From Fervidibacter sinensis (GTDB taxonomy: Bacteria; Armatimonadota; Fervidibacteria; Fervidibacterales; Fervidibacteraceae): a DNA stretch of 64,000 nt. Positions 23,851 to 31,985 of the stretch are shown in pieces; position 1 is the first letter of the stretch, and the number at the start of each line of letters is the position of its first letter. A model generated the notes under the pieces. That model searched no databases. It was not told where the DNA came from and was given only the letters and a program-made list of their open reading frames with translations. Location: the NCBI GenBank assembly GCA_032161045.1, contig JAVHTH010000003.1; one strand, written 5' to 3'. A program made the translations under genes and the position numbers.

Positions 23851-25977
23851 TCAGCGCAACCTCAACTTGGTCAAGGAGAAAGGTTGCAAGGTGAGATGGA
23901 CGGTGTTGCTGTCCTTAAGGGATGCGGACGATTTTTGAGGGATAACCTTAGTTGGGTTATCCCGAGTGTTTCGGTCATACCATGTCTCTCCAGCAAGGGT
24001 TGTAACTTCAACTTCGTTCGCCTCAAAGCCTTTCAGTTGAACGGTTAGGTCAACAGGACCGCTTGTCGCACAGCGATGGATGATAGTCAATATCAGTTCC
24101 CCGTCGGGACTTAAAACCGCCATTGGGTCAAGGATCGGAACCTTTTGCAAAGGCGGGATGTGACCAAATCCCCGAGCAGTGCTGTAAGTGGCACAGGCAA
24201 GTTGTATTCCTACAGGCACGCATCCTGCAAGGTCTCTCAAAAGCACATGAGCGTAATGAACTGGGTTGGCGTAAACTCGTTCCCGTTCCTTTCTCAAACC
24301 GCCACCGTGGTTGACAGTTGCTGAGTGAGTGATCAGTTCAACGAAATCGCCTAACCGAATGCTCATGTTGACGATCGTTGCGAAATACAGAGCCTCCGAA
24401 ATCGTATCTTGTGAGGGCATGGTCCAAGGCGTCAACTTACCGTCTTGGCGGACTTCGCCAGTAAAGCGAGCGAAAAATTGCAACTCAGTGATAGCCAACC
24501 TCGGTTCTCTTATTCCTGCAGTGAGCATCCTTTCCCGCAGTTGTGAATACCGTTCTTCAAGCACGGTTGCATAGCCCATGAATGCGTGGAAGAGTTCAAT
24601 TGGGTCGGTGTTTGCGTCAACAGCACCGCCTGTCAAGATGTGGTCAGTGATGCATTGAAGTTTCTCCCTCGCACCTTCAATGAGCCTTATGTTCCATCCC
24701 GATAGGGGCTCGTTACCGTAACCACAAGCGAGCACATAGATGTTGGGGTCAACTTTCAACATCGCTTCACGGAATCGCAAATATCTGTCAAGGTATCCGT
24801 CAGGCGTCGTCCAAAAGACTTGCCAGCGACCGTAAAGTTCATTGCCTATTTCCCAAAAGCGGACATTGTATGGTTCCGGGTGACCGTTTTGTGCCCTCAG
24901 TTTCCCCATAGGGGTGTCAGGCGAACCGTTGCAGTATTCAACCCAAGCGGCTGCCTCTTCTGGAGTTCCGTCGCCCGCATTAATGCAAATCAGAGGCTCA
25001 CACCCAACAGCACGACAAAAAGCGATAAATTCATCCGTCCCGAACAAATTGAACTCCAAACCTTCCCATGCTGGGTTCGGAACAGTTGGACGCTTATCAA
25101 CGGGACCAATTCCCCACTGCCAATGGTATCCTGAAGCGAAATTGCCGCCCGGCCAACGCAAAATTGGTAACCTCGCTTCTTTGAGAAAACGAATGACATC
25201 AGGGTCAGCGCCGTTAACATGGTCATCAGGGTAAAGCAAAGCCCTGCTGACTACAAAGTGGGCTGGCGGTTCCGCTACGATGGCGAATTGGTAAAGGGCG
25301 GAAGCAGGTGAATTTTCGGGCAATCTTAGCCGCCCGGAAAATGTTTCCCACTCAGTTTTAAGCGGAACCTTTTCCTGAGCCACAATCTCGCCGGTTTCAA
25401 CTAAAGTAATCGTCAAGGTCACTGCTTTAGGCTCAAAAACTGACCTTGCGACGATTCGGAACTCGTAACCTTTTGTCCGGTGCAACGGCAGGTAAATCCA
25501 CTGGGCGATCCCTTGAGCGGCGCCTGAGTGAGAACGAATGACCTCAACCCTTTGTGCCCGACCACCGTTTGGACCGACATCAGGGCTGCACCGAACTTCT
25601 TCCTTGCTGCCCGTTGGAAACCAAGGGTAGGCGCATCCGTTAAAATAGGCATCAATGACCCGTTCCGGGTCTGGCCATCCCATCCATCTGCCATGACCGC
25701 GAATTCTGTTTGCAATTTGACCTCGGTCGGTCATCGGTCTCGTGCCACCGTCGGGGTGATCGTCGCCAGCCCAAAATTGCCACTTGCCAAAAGTTGGGTT
25801 GTCAAGGATTTGAGCGTCCATGCCGTGATAAATGTTCGCGCCGAGGTGTTCGCAAAACTTTCCGAACAAAAAAGGCTTGACGGGGAAAGGTGATTTGATG
25901 TTTGTGTCAACAACCAAATGAGCCTTGCCTACCTCTCCGTTCGGTTCAACATGCAACAACGACACAATCCTCGCCAT
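23851..25977 (-). CDS. GH51 alpha-L-arabinofuranosidase
   Basis: 708 residues from ATG at 25977, with GAGGTG about 9 bases upstream. There is no signal peptide, so it is cytoplasmic and acts on imported oligosaccharides. GH51 features: FGKFCEHLGANIYHGMDAQI near the N terminus, LRWPGGNFASGYHW, the acid/base E380 in EIGNELYG, and the nucleophile E498 in AITELQFF. The C-terminal beta domain ends in VHLTLQPFSLTKLRL. It removes terminal alpha-L-arabinofuranose. At 708 residues it is longer than typical GH51 (about 500); the extra part is an insert of about 150 residues near 150-290 with a carbohydrate-binding look. Confidence 0.88.
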   Translation of the reverse strand: MARIVSLLHVEPNGEVGKAHLVVDTNIKSPFPVKPFLFGKFCEHLGANIYHGMDAQILDNPTFGKWQFWAGDDHPDGGTRPMTDRGQIANRIRGHGRWMGWPDPERVIDAYFNGCAYPWFPTGSKEEVRCSPDVGPNGGRAQRVEVIRSHSGAAQGIAQWIYLPLHRTKGYEFRIVARSVFEPKAVTLTITLVETGEIVAQEKVPLKTEWETFSGRLRLPENSPASALYQFAIVAEPPAHFVVSRALLYPDDHVNGADPDVIRFLKEARLPILRWPGGNFASGYHWQWGIGPVDKRPTVPNPAWEGLEFNLFGTDEFIAFCRAVGCEPLICINAGDGTPEEAAAWVEYCNGSPDTPMGKLRAQNGHPEPYNVRFWEIGNELYGRWQVFWTTPDGYLDRYLRFREAMLKVDPNIYVLACGYGNEPLSGWNIRLIEGAREKLQCITDHILTGGAVDANTDPIELFHAFMGYATVLEERYSQLRERMLTAGIREPRLAITELQFFARFTGEVRQDGKLTPWTMPSQDTISEALYFATIVNMSIRLGDFVELITHSATVNHGGGLRKERERVYANPVHYAHVLLRDLAGCVPVGIQLACATYSTARGFGHIPPLQKVPILDPMAVLSPDGELILTIIHRCATSGPVDLTVQLKGFEANEVEVTTLAGETWYDRNTRDNPTKVIPQKSSASLKDSNTVHLTLQPFSLTKLRLR

Positions 25978-26116
25978 TTCCGTTTCCACCTCACTTTTCG
26001 CAACTTCAAAAACTTCGCTGCCGAAATTTTGACACAACCCAAACGACCTATCCTCCGCCCCTTTTCAGTGCTCTATTCTTTGGCGGCAGGAAATTCAGAA
26101 CCTGAGGTGAAACAAG

Positions 26117-26485
26117 ATGGCAGAGACGGAACGCGAAGAAGTTCAAACTTTGCGTGAAGTGATGACTGCACTTAGGGAGACCGCTATCCCCATGCTTCGC
26201 GAGATAGTTTCGCTTCTCCCTAACTTGCTGCAGCAAGTTCATGCTGTCTTTTACGACGAGGAGAACGCGAGGCGGTTGGGGCAAAGCATCGGCGCTTATT
26301 ACCGTTCCCTGAAGGAGGCTGGTCTGCCCGAAGAAATGTGTCAAGAGTTGACGCTGAAGTATGCCGAAGGAACTAACTTGGACTGGCTAACGAGTTTAAT
26401 GAGGTCAGCAATGAGCGGGCAGTTGACAGCCTTTCAGCCCAAAGAGATAACTGCCCAAGTGAGGAAAGCACTGCCGGAGAGATGA
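26117..26485 (+). CDS. Hypothetical helical protein of the ECF-sigma cluster
   Basis: 122 residues, rich in helix formers, soluble, no signal. No known family was recognised. The C-terminal half contains GLPEEMCQELTLKYAEGTNL, which resembles GVPKELVKRMAKRYGKTVNW in the next gene, so the two share a small domain. GAGGTGA precedes the ATG. The gene starts a co-directional run with the 88-residue membrane protein (6 bases downstream) and the ECF sigma factor, suggesting an accessory or regulatory role for that sigma factor. Confidence 0.65.
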   Translation: MAETEREEVQTLREVMTALRETAIPMLREIVSLLPNLLQQVHAVFYDEENARRLGQSIGAYYRSLKEAGLPEEMCQELTLKYAEGTNLDWLTSLMRSAMSGQLTAFQPKEITAQVRKALPER

Positions 26486-26491
26486 AAAGCA

Positions 26492-26758
26492 ATGAAGCGT
26501 TGGGTTTCAGGATTAGGATGCATCGTGGGTGGGACGATTTTGTTGAGCCAACTTTGCATCTTTCTCTGCATCTCGTTGGTAACGCTCGCATGGGTGGCGC
26601 TTAAAAGCACGCGGCAAAAGCGAGCCAGCATCCATCGTTTCCGAAAGGAACTGAAACGGCAAGGCGTTCCAAAGGAGTTAGTTAAGCGAATGGCAAAGCG
26701 ATATGGAAAGACAGTAAACTGGTTTGAGTTGCTCAAATCTCGTGGGAAGCGCTTGTAA
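26492..26758 (+). CDS. Small membrane protein of the ECF-sigma cluster
   Basis: 88 residues. A hydrophobic N-terminal half with one long or two short membrane segments (IVGGTILLSQLCIFLCISLV...) is followed by a basic cytoplasmic tail. The tail motif GVPKELVKRMAKRYGKTVNW is related to the tail of the preceding gene. It begins 6 bases after that gene and ends 63 bases before the sigma factor. A membrane-anchored partner of the sigma factor is conceivable, but there is no zinc-finger anti-sigma signature. Confidence 0.6.
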   Translation: MKRWVSGLGCIVGGTILLSQLCIFLCISLVTLAWVALKSTRQKRASIHRFRKELKRQGVPKELVKRMAKRYGKTVNWFELLKSRGKRL

Positions 26759-26821
26759 AGCAGTGCCAATCAAGTCTTTGCAAATTTGCGCTTCGCACCT
26801 TAAAAGCGAGGCGGCGATGCA

Positions 26822-27379
26822 ATGGCATCGGAATGGCGAAAAGTCAAGGAGGACACTTTGGTGGTTCTGGCTGCGATGGCGGGCGACTTGGAAGCCTTTG
26901 ATGAACTCGTCCGAAGGTATCGTCCCGCCGTGCTCGCTGTCGCCTATCAGGTTTCGGGTTCGTGGGATGACGCAGAGGATGCAACTCAAGAGACCTTTCT
27001 GATCGCTTTGAAATCGCTGCCTACTTTGCGCGACCCGCAAAAGTTCGGCGCTTGGCTGCACGCAATTGCCCGCCATCAAGCAATGCGCCATTTGAACCAT
27101 CGCCAACGCTGGGAACTTGACGAATTGCTACTTGAGCGATGGGAATCTCAAGTTGAGGAAGACGCTTTTGAGCGAATGGAGAGAAGAGAGCGTTACGAGC
27201 AATTGCACCACGCGCTTCAAGATTTGCCCGAAATGTATAGGTTGGTCGTTTGGCTGCACTACTTTGAGGACATGCCCTTGAAACGCATCGCTGCCTTCCT
27301 CGGGATTCCGCTAACAACTGTCAAGTGGAGAATGCACGAGGCAAAGCGGTTGCTCAGGGAGCGAATGAGTAAAGCGTAA
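26822..27379 (+). CDS. ECF-family RNA polymerase sigma factor
   Basis: 185 residues with both ECF domains. Region 2 lies at about 20-85: DLEAFDELVRRYRPAVLAVA, WDDAEDATQETFLIALKSLP, KFGAWLHAIARHQAMRHL. Region 4 lies at about 130-180: LPEMYRLVVWLHYFEDMPLK, RIAAFLGIPLTTVKWRMHEA. It should direct RNA polymerase to a small regulon. No classical anti-sigma gene follows; the next gene encodes an acidic coiled-coil protein. A GAGGCGG site lies upstream of the ATG. Confidence 0.9.
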   Translation: MASEWRKVKEDTLVVLAAMAGDLEAFDELVRRYRPAVLAVAYQVSGSWDDAEDATQETFLIALKSLPTLRDPQKFGAWLHAIARHQAMRHLNHRQRWELDELLLERWESQVEEDAFERMERRERYEQLHHALQDLPEMYRLVVWLHYFEDMPLKRIAAFLGIPLTTVKWRMHEAKRLLRERMSKA

Positions 27380-27402
27380 AAGCGATGAAGGAGGGATAAA
27401 CG

Positions 27403-28170
27403 ATGGAGCAACAAGAGCAAAGGAAGAAAAGGCTTCGCGCAGCGCTGCAAATGGCGGAAGCGCTGCGACGAGAGGCGAGACATTTCGCCGATTTGCCTCC
27501 CGGAATGAGACCCGACAAAATGGTTGGTGCCGGAAAGCAGTTCAACGAACTTGTCAATTGGCTTCAACAGGAACTTGACATTCGTTTGCCCATCGTGTCG
27601 TTGCCCGACGACCCCGACCCGTCAACTCTTTCATTGGCAGCAACGCAGTTGGTGGGGGCGTTGCAGGTGCTCATCGGCGAGGAAATTCTTGAAGAGCCAA
27701 AAGAGCGAAAGCGCGAACCAGTGTTGAGAATCCGAGAGCAAAAATCGCCTGTTGAATTCTCCGAACTGGTCATAACATCCGCCGAGGAATTGGCTGAACT
27801 GATGCGAACGGGGTTGCCAGAATGGATCAAATCCGTCGTAGCGAAAGCAACAAGCGTTGCCGAAAAGGCAATGTCCAAAGCAACAGAAGAAATCTGCAAA
27901 CCGGTAGAGACCGCTGTAATTGAACGAGAGGAACGAAAAGAAACTCAAGAACAAGCAGGGCGAATAGACGCGGAACGGTTGGAAGAACTCGGCGAACTCA
28001 TTGAGGACATCACCGAGGAGTTAGCGGAAGTTGAAGAGGAACTTGCTGAAGCGGTTGAGGAAGGCTACTTGACAGAAGAGTTAAAGGCTCAACTTGAGTC
28101 AAAGCGCGCCCGGCTGCGCCAAAAGTTGAAAGAGACATTGCAGGCGATGCAAAGCGCCTTAGGGAAATGA
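27403..28170 (+). CDS. Hypothetical charged coiled-coil protein
   Basis: 255 residues, strongly charged. Residues about 1-110 form an alpha-helical domain (LRREARHFADLPPGMRPDKM, FNELVNWLQQELDIRLPIVS). Residues 185-250 are a Glu-rich coiled coil (LGELIEDITEELAEVEEELA). No signal, membrane segment or known domain was seen. It follows the ECF sigma factor by 23 bases with its own GGAGGG site and ends just before a strong hairpin. Position suggests it is controlled with, or acts on, the sigma factor; that is inference only. Confidence 0.65.
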   Translation: MEQQEQRKKRLRAALQMAEALRREARHFADLPPGMRPDKMVGAGKQFNELVNWLQQELDIRLPIVSLPDDPDPSTLSLAATQLVGALQVLIGEEILEEPKERKREPVLRIREQKSPVEFSELVITSAEELAELMRTGLPEWIKSVVAKATSVAEKAMSKATEEICKPVETAVIEREERKETQEQAGRIDAERLEELGELIEDITEELAEVEEELAEAVEEGYLTEELKAQLESKRARLRQKLKETLQAMQSALGK

Positions 28171-28175
28171 AGCGA

Positions 28176-28202
28176 AGTGGCAGGGGTGATACCCCTGCCA
28201 CT
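28176..28202. terminator. Perfect 12-bp hairpin after the sigma cluster
   Basis: AGTGGCAGGGGT-GAT-ACCCCTGCCACT: a 12-bp perfect stem with a 3-base loop, 5 bases after the stop codon at 28170. No T run follows on either strand, so it may act as a transcript 3' end stabiliser or be a half copy of the hairpin repeats rather than an intrinsic terminator. Confidence 0.55.
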
Positions 28203-28292
28203 TGAACCATGAATTCATACTCCGGGTTTCAGCCGTAGTTGTTGACGCTTTTTCCAAGCACCGATTTCAGTTGGCGAAATTTGTCTTCTCTG

Positions 28293-29591
28293 TCACCAAA
28301 TTGAAGGTGCGCCGGGGACAGGGAGCACCGCGTTGCGCTCAGGTCCAACGGAAACGGTTGCAATTGGGACACCAACCAACTCCTGCAACCTCATCACGAA
28401 CTTCTGGGCGTTTGTCGGGAGTTGTTCCCATGTCCGACACCCCGACAAAGGTTCATCCCAACCGGGCAAAGTTTCGTAAACGGGTTCAACTTCCTCAAGG
28501 ACACAAACTTCGGCTGGGAAGGTTGTCAATATCTCGTTGCGCCAGCGATAAGCAACGCAAATTTTGACTTCAGGGTAACCAGAAAGGACATCAAGTTTTG
28601 TCAAGGCTATGGCTGTGCAGCCGTTAACTGTAGCGGCGTATCTGACGAGAACAGCATCAAACCATCCGCACCTTCTCGGTCGTCCCGTCGTCGCCCCGTA
28701 TTCACGACCTTTTTCGCGGAGTTTAACTTGCTCTTCGCCTTGAAGTTCAGTTGGGAAAGGACCTTCACCGACCCTTGTCGTGTATGCCTTTGCGATCCCG
28801 AGCACTGAGGTGATTTTCGTTGGCGGCAACCCACTTCCGGTGCAAGCACCGCCAGCGGTTGTGTTGGACGATGTGACGAAGGGGTAAGTGCCAAAGTCAA
28901 CATCAAGACCGGTCCCTTGCGCACCTTCAAGCAAAATTTTCTTGCCTGCGTTTGCTTGCTCATTTAGCCATGTCACTGTGTCGCAGATGTATGGGTTCAA
29001 CTTCTGCGCGTATTGGAGCAACTCGTCCAAGATTTCGTTGAAATCGGGTCTATCCTCTGGCGGGAGGGCGTTGAAAAAAGCCTGCTTTTGTTCCCAGTTG
29101 ACCCTCAATTTTTCCTCCAACCGCTCAGGGTAGCGGAGGTCACCGACCCTAACCCCAACTCTGTCAACCTTATCAACATAAGTCGGACCAACACCCCTTC
29201 GCGTTGTGCCCAACCTCAAGCGAGCACCCGCCATCTCTCTCGCCGTATCCAGCATCCGATGGTAGGGCAAAGTCAAATGGGCTCGGTCGCTGATTTTCAA
29301 TCGCTCCGGCGTGATTGAGATCCCGAGAGAGGAAAGGGAGTCAATTTCCTCCAACAGCGCCTTGGGATCAACCACTACTCCGTTCCCAATGACGCAGACT
29401 GTGTGTTCGTGAGTGATGCCGGAAGGGATAAGGTGCAAGGCGACAGGTTTGCCTTTGTAGATGACAGTGTGCCCAGCATTTGCTCCTCCCTGAAATCTCA
29501 CAACGATATCTGCTTCGCGAGCCAAAGAATCAACCATTGCACCTTTACCTTCGTCTCCCCATTGTGCACCAACGACGACAACTACGGGCAT
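28293..29591 (-). CDS. purA: Adenylosuccinate synthetase
   Basis: 432 residues, the usual length. It joins IMP and aspartate using GTP, the first step from IMP to AMP. Motifs: VVVVGAQWGDEGKGAMVDSL, FQGGANAGHTV, TTRRGVGPTYVDK, LEGAQGTGLDVDFGTYPFVT, and ATTGRPRRCGWFD. The P-loop-like stretch has Ala where most enzymes have a second Lys (GDEGKGK); the essential GDEGK part is intact. AAGGAGG precedes the ATG, and an extended -10 promoter lies 41 bases upstream. Confidence 0.96.
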   Translation of the reverse strand: MPVVVVVGAQWGDEGKGAMVDSLAREADIVVRFQGGANAGHTVIYKGKPVALHLIPSGITHEHTVCVIGNGVVVDPKALLEEIDSLSSLGISITPERLKISDRAHLTLPYHRMLDTAREMAGARLRLGTTRRGVGPTYVDKVDRVGVRVGDLRYPERLEEKLRVNWEQKQAFFNALPPEDRPDFNEILDELLQYAQKLNPYICDTVTWLNEQANAGKKILLEGAQGTGLDVDFGTYPFVTSSNTTAGGACTGSGLPPTKITSVLGIAKAYTTRVGEGPFPTELQGEEQVKLREKGREYGATTGRPRRCGWFDAVLVRYAATVNGCTAIALTKLDVLSGYPEVKICVAYRWRNEILTTFPAEVCVLEEVEPVYETLPGWDEPLSGCRTWEQLPTNAQKFVMRLQELVGVPIATVSVGPERNAVLPVPGAPSIW

Positions 29592-29631
29592 GGCTTCTTT
29601 CCTCCTTCGTTTCGCGAAACTCGCAGCAACG

Positions 29632-29640
29632 ATTATAGCA
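29632..29640 (-). promoter_or_regulatory. Extended -10 promoter of purA
   Basis: On the minus strand TGC-TATAAT (29640-29632) is a perfect extended -10 box. No good -35 is present, which is normal for this promoter type. Confidence 0.55.
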
Positions 29641-29654
29641 GGAAGTTAATCACC

Positions 29655-29683
29655 TTGACGCTGCACCTTTGCAGTGCTATAAG
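29655..29683 (+). promoter_or_regulatory. Sigma-70 promoter of the response regulator gene
   Basis: TTGACG (29655-29660), 17-base spacer, TATAAG (29678-29683), with TG one base before the -10. It is divergent from the purA promoter, with the two -10 boxes about 40 bases apart. Confidence 0.65.
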
Positions 29684-29753
29684 TGTTAAGGGCGCTTTTG
29701 GGTTTGGATGATTTGAAATGGAAACCGAACCGTAGGAGAGAGGTGAATTTCTG

Positions 29754-30176
29754 ATGACGATGCAGCCAGTAACTGGTCAAAAGAAACGCGTTTTGGTGGT
29801 GGACGACGAACGGCACATCGTCCGGCTCGTTCAAGTTAACCTTGAGCGACAAGGCTATGAGGTCCTCACCGCTTACGATGGCGTTGAATGCTTGGAAAAA
29901 GCAAAATCAGAGAAGCCTGACCTCATTGTCCTTGATGTCATGATGCCTCGCATGGACGGGTTTGAAGCGCTGCAAAGACTTAAGACCGATCCAGAAACCA
30001 GCCACATCCCTGTCATCATGCTGACAGCAAGGGCACAAGACCGCGATGTCTTGCAAGGCTACCAGTATGGCGCTGACCTGTATTTGACCAAGCCTTTCAG
30101 CCCGCTTGAATTGATCTCGCTCGTCAAGCGAGTTTTTGAGAGCCAAGAAGAAGAAGGCGGAGCATACAGGTTGTAG
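29754..30176 (+). CDS. Single-domain response regulator (CheY-like)
   Basis: 140 residues, one receiver domain and nothing else. The acidic pocket is VVDDE, the phosphoacceptor is D61 in VLDVMMPRMDG, then MLTARAQDRD (Thr switch) and YLTKPFSP (Lys). With no output domain it must act by protein contact, as CheY or Spo0F do. GAGGTGA lies 7 bases before the ATG; a second ATG two codons on is possible. No histidine kinase is adjacent. It is divergent from purA and followed by xylB. Confidence 0.93.
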   Translation: MTMQPVTGQKKRVLVVDDERHIVRLVQVNLERQGYEVLTAYDGVECLEKAKSEKPDLIVLDVMMPRMDGFEALQRLKTDPETSHIPVIMLTARAQDRDVLQGYQYGADLYLTKPFSPLELISLVKRVFESQEEEGGAYRL

Positions 30177-30310
30177 TCTCTCCGAATTTACGCGCGAGAC
30201 ACCTGTCTGGGTTGCCCTTGGTCTGTTTTTTGGTAACGGAAGGTGTTGAGGAAAAGCGAAGGGGGAATCCCAAAAGCCAACAGTTTAGGCACGAAATGGG
30301 GTGAGCAGCG

Positions 30311-31972
30311 ATGGCGGTAAGGGCGTTTCTGGGGTTGGATGTCGGGACACAAAGTGTCAAGGGAAGGGCGATTGATGAGCAAGGAAATTTGCTGGCGGAA
30401 GCAAGCACCGAGTATCCCCTATACATCCCTCAACCGGGTTGGACGGAACAAGAGCCTTCTGAAATGTGGCAAGCAGCCTGTGAAACTATCCGAAAAGTCG
30501 TTGATGCCCTTCAGCGCCATGACCCGCCAGCCGAAATAGTCTCCGTTTGCGCAACGGGTCAAATGCACACGATGATTTTGCTTGACAAAAATAAGCAACC
30601 CTTGGGCAGGGCTTTGCTGTGGAACGACGGACGGGCAGCGAGAGACGCTGAAGTTGGAGCGGAACTGCTCAAGAGCAAATTGGGTGAGCGCTACTTGATT
30701 GAAACGATTTGCAACGATTTTCTCGCCAACTGGACTGGCGCTCACCTGTTTTATGTCCGCAATAGAGCGGAGGAGTTTGCTAAGGGCGTTCGCAACTTTG
30801 AAACGGAACGATGGGCAAAAGCGTGGGAGAATGCATTTACATTCGTCACACCTCGCGACTTCATCGTCCTCCAGTTAACGGGCGAAGTTGCTATGGACAT
30901 GTGTGGCGGTTCAGAAACCTCATTGATGGACATTCCCAACAAGAAGTGGGCTTTGGACGCCTTCAAAGTCTTGGGTATTGACAAACTTCAACCACCGTCG
31001 CTTTACGAACCGGGCAGCGTTATAGGGAAAGTGACAAAGCAAGCATCTGAGGTCACAGGACTCAAAGAAGGCACTTTAGTCGTTGCGGGTGCGGGCGATT
31101 GCCTTGCAGGGGCATTGGCTGGTGGCGTTTTGAAGGTTGGGCAAGTTTTGTTCACTTTGGGGACAAGCGGGGTAGTCGTTGCTCCCATCGGTGAAAAACC
31201 TTTGGTTGATGAACAATTGAGGACTCAAGTTCACTACTCCACGGTGCCGAATGTCCTCATCAACATGGGTTGCGTTAACGGTGCAGGGATTGGGCTTCGG
31301 ATGTTCCGAGATGTCTTGGGCGATGTTTACAAAACCGCTGCTCAAAAATTCGGTGTTGACCCATATGACTTGCTGATTGAACGGGCGAAGCAAGTTCCAC
31401 CGGGAAGCCACGGGATAATGTTCTCGCCATACATCACTGGCGACAGGATTGTCAAGGCTCCGCAAGGGCGTGGTGCATGGTATGGTTTGACTGCGTTTTT
31501 GATGGAACCAGAAAGCAGGGGAGATGCTTGCCTCATTCGGGCAGTGCTTGAAGGGGTCTGTTTTGCGGTTCGCGACGGATGGGAAATCATTCGCAAATTG
31601 CTCTCAGGTGTTTCCTTTGAGCCCATCAGGATGGTTGGGGGCGGGGCGAGAAGCGCTTTTTGGTGTCAATTGACTGCTGATATTTTCGGTCACCCCGTCG
31701 CCACAACCACAGCGGAAGATGCTTCCTATGGCATGGCGTTGTTGGCAGGTGTCGGAGCAAACGCTTTTAGCATCTGGGAAGCGGCTGAGAAAATTAAAAT
31801 CGTCCGAGTTTTTGAGCCCAATCCAAACATTTCCGCTTTTTACGACCGCTTCTACCGTGAAGTTTACCACCAACACTACGACCGCAGCCAAAGGGAATTG
31901 GACGCCGCCGTTGAGAGGATACTCAACAGCCCCGAATACGCGGAGGCAGTTAAAGAGTGGGAAAAGCAATAG
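30311..31972 (+). CDS. xylB: Xylulokinase (FGGY carbohydrate kinase)
   Basis: 553 residues, somewhat longer than the 480-520 typical of XylB. FGGY blocks: FLGLDVGTQSVKGRAIDEQG (ATP phosphate loop), VCATGQMHTMILLD (substrate region, xylulokinase-like), the probable catalytic base D263 in AGAGDCLAGAL, and MVGGGARSAFWCQLTADIFG near the C terminus. It phosphorylates D-xylulose for the pentose phosphate pathway; L-ribulose kinase activity is an alternative given the arabinose enzymes nearby. No isomerase gene is adjacent. GGGGTGAG precedes the ATG. Confidence 0.85.
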   Translation: MAVRAFLGLDVGTQSVKGRAIDEQGNLLAEASTEYPLYIPQPGWTEQEPSEMWQAACETIRKVVDALQRHDPPAEIVSVCATGQMHTMILLDKNKQPLGRALLWNDGRAARDAEVGAELLKSKLGERYLIETICNDFLANWTGAHLFYVRNRAEEFAKGVRNFETERWAKAWENAFTFVTPRDFIVLQLTGEVAMDMCGGSETSLMDIPNKKWALDAFKVLGIDKLQPPSLYEPGSVIGKVTKQASEVTGLKEGTLVVAGAGDCLAGALAGGVLKVGQVLFTLGTSGVVVAPIGEKPLVDEQLRTQVHYSTVPNVLINMGCVNGAGIGLRMFRDVLGDVYKTAAQKFGVDPYDLLIERAKQVPPGSHGIMFSPYITGDRIVKAPQGRGAWYGLTAFLMEPESRGDACLIRAVLEGVCFAVRDGWEIIRKLLSGVSFEPIRMVGGGARSAFWCQLTADIFGHPVATTTAEDASYGMALLAGVGANAFSIWEAAEKIKIVRVFEPNPNISAFYDRFYREVYHQHYDRSQRELDAAVERILNSPEYAEAVKEWEKQ

Positions 31973-31985
31973 GGGGTTGATTCCA

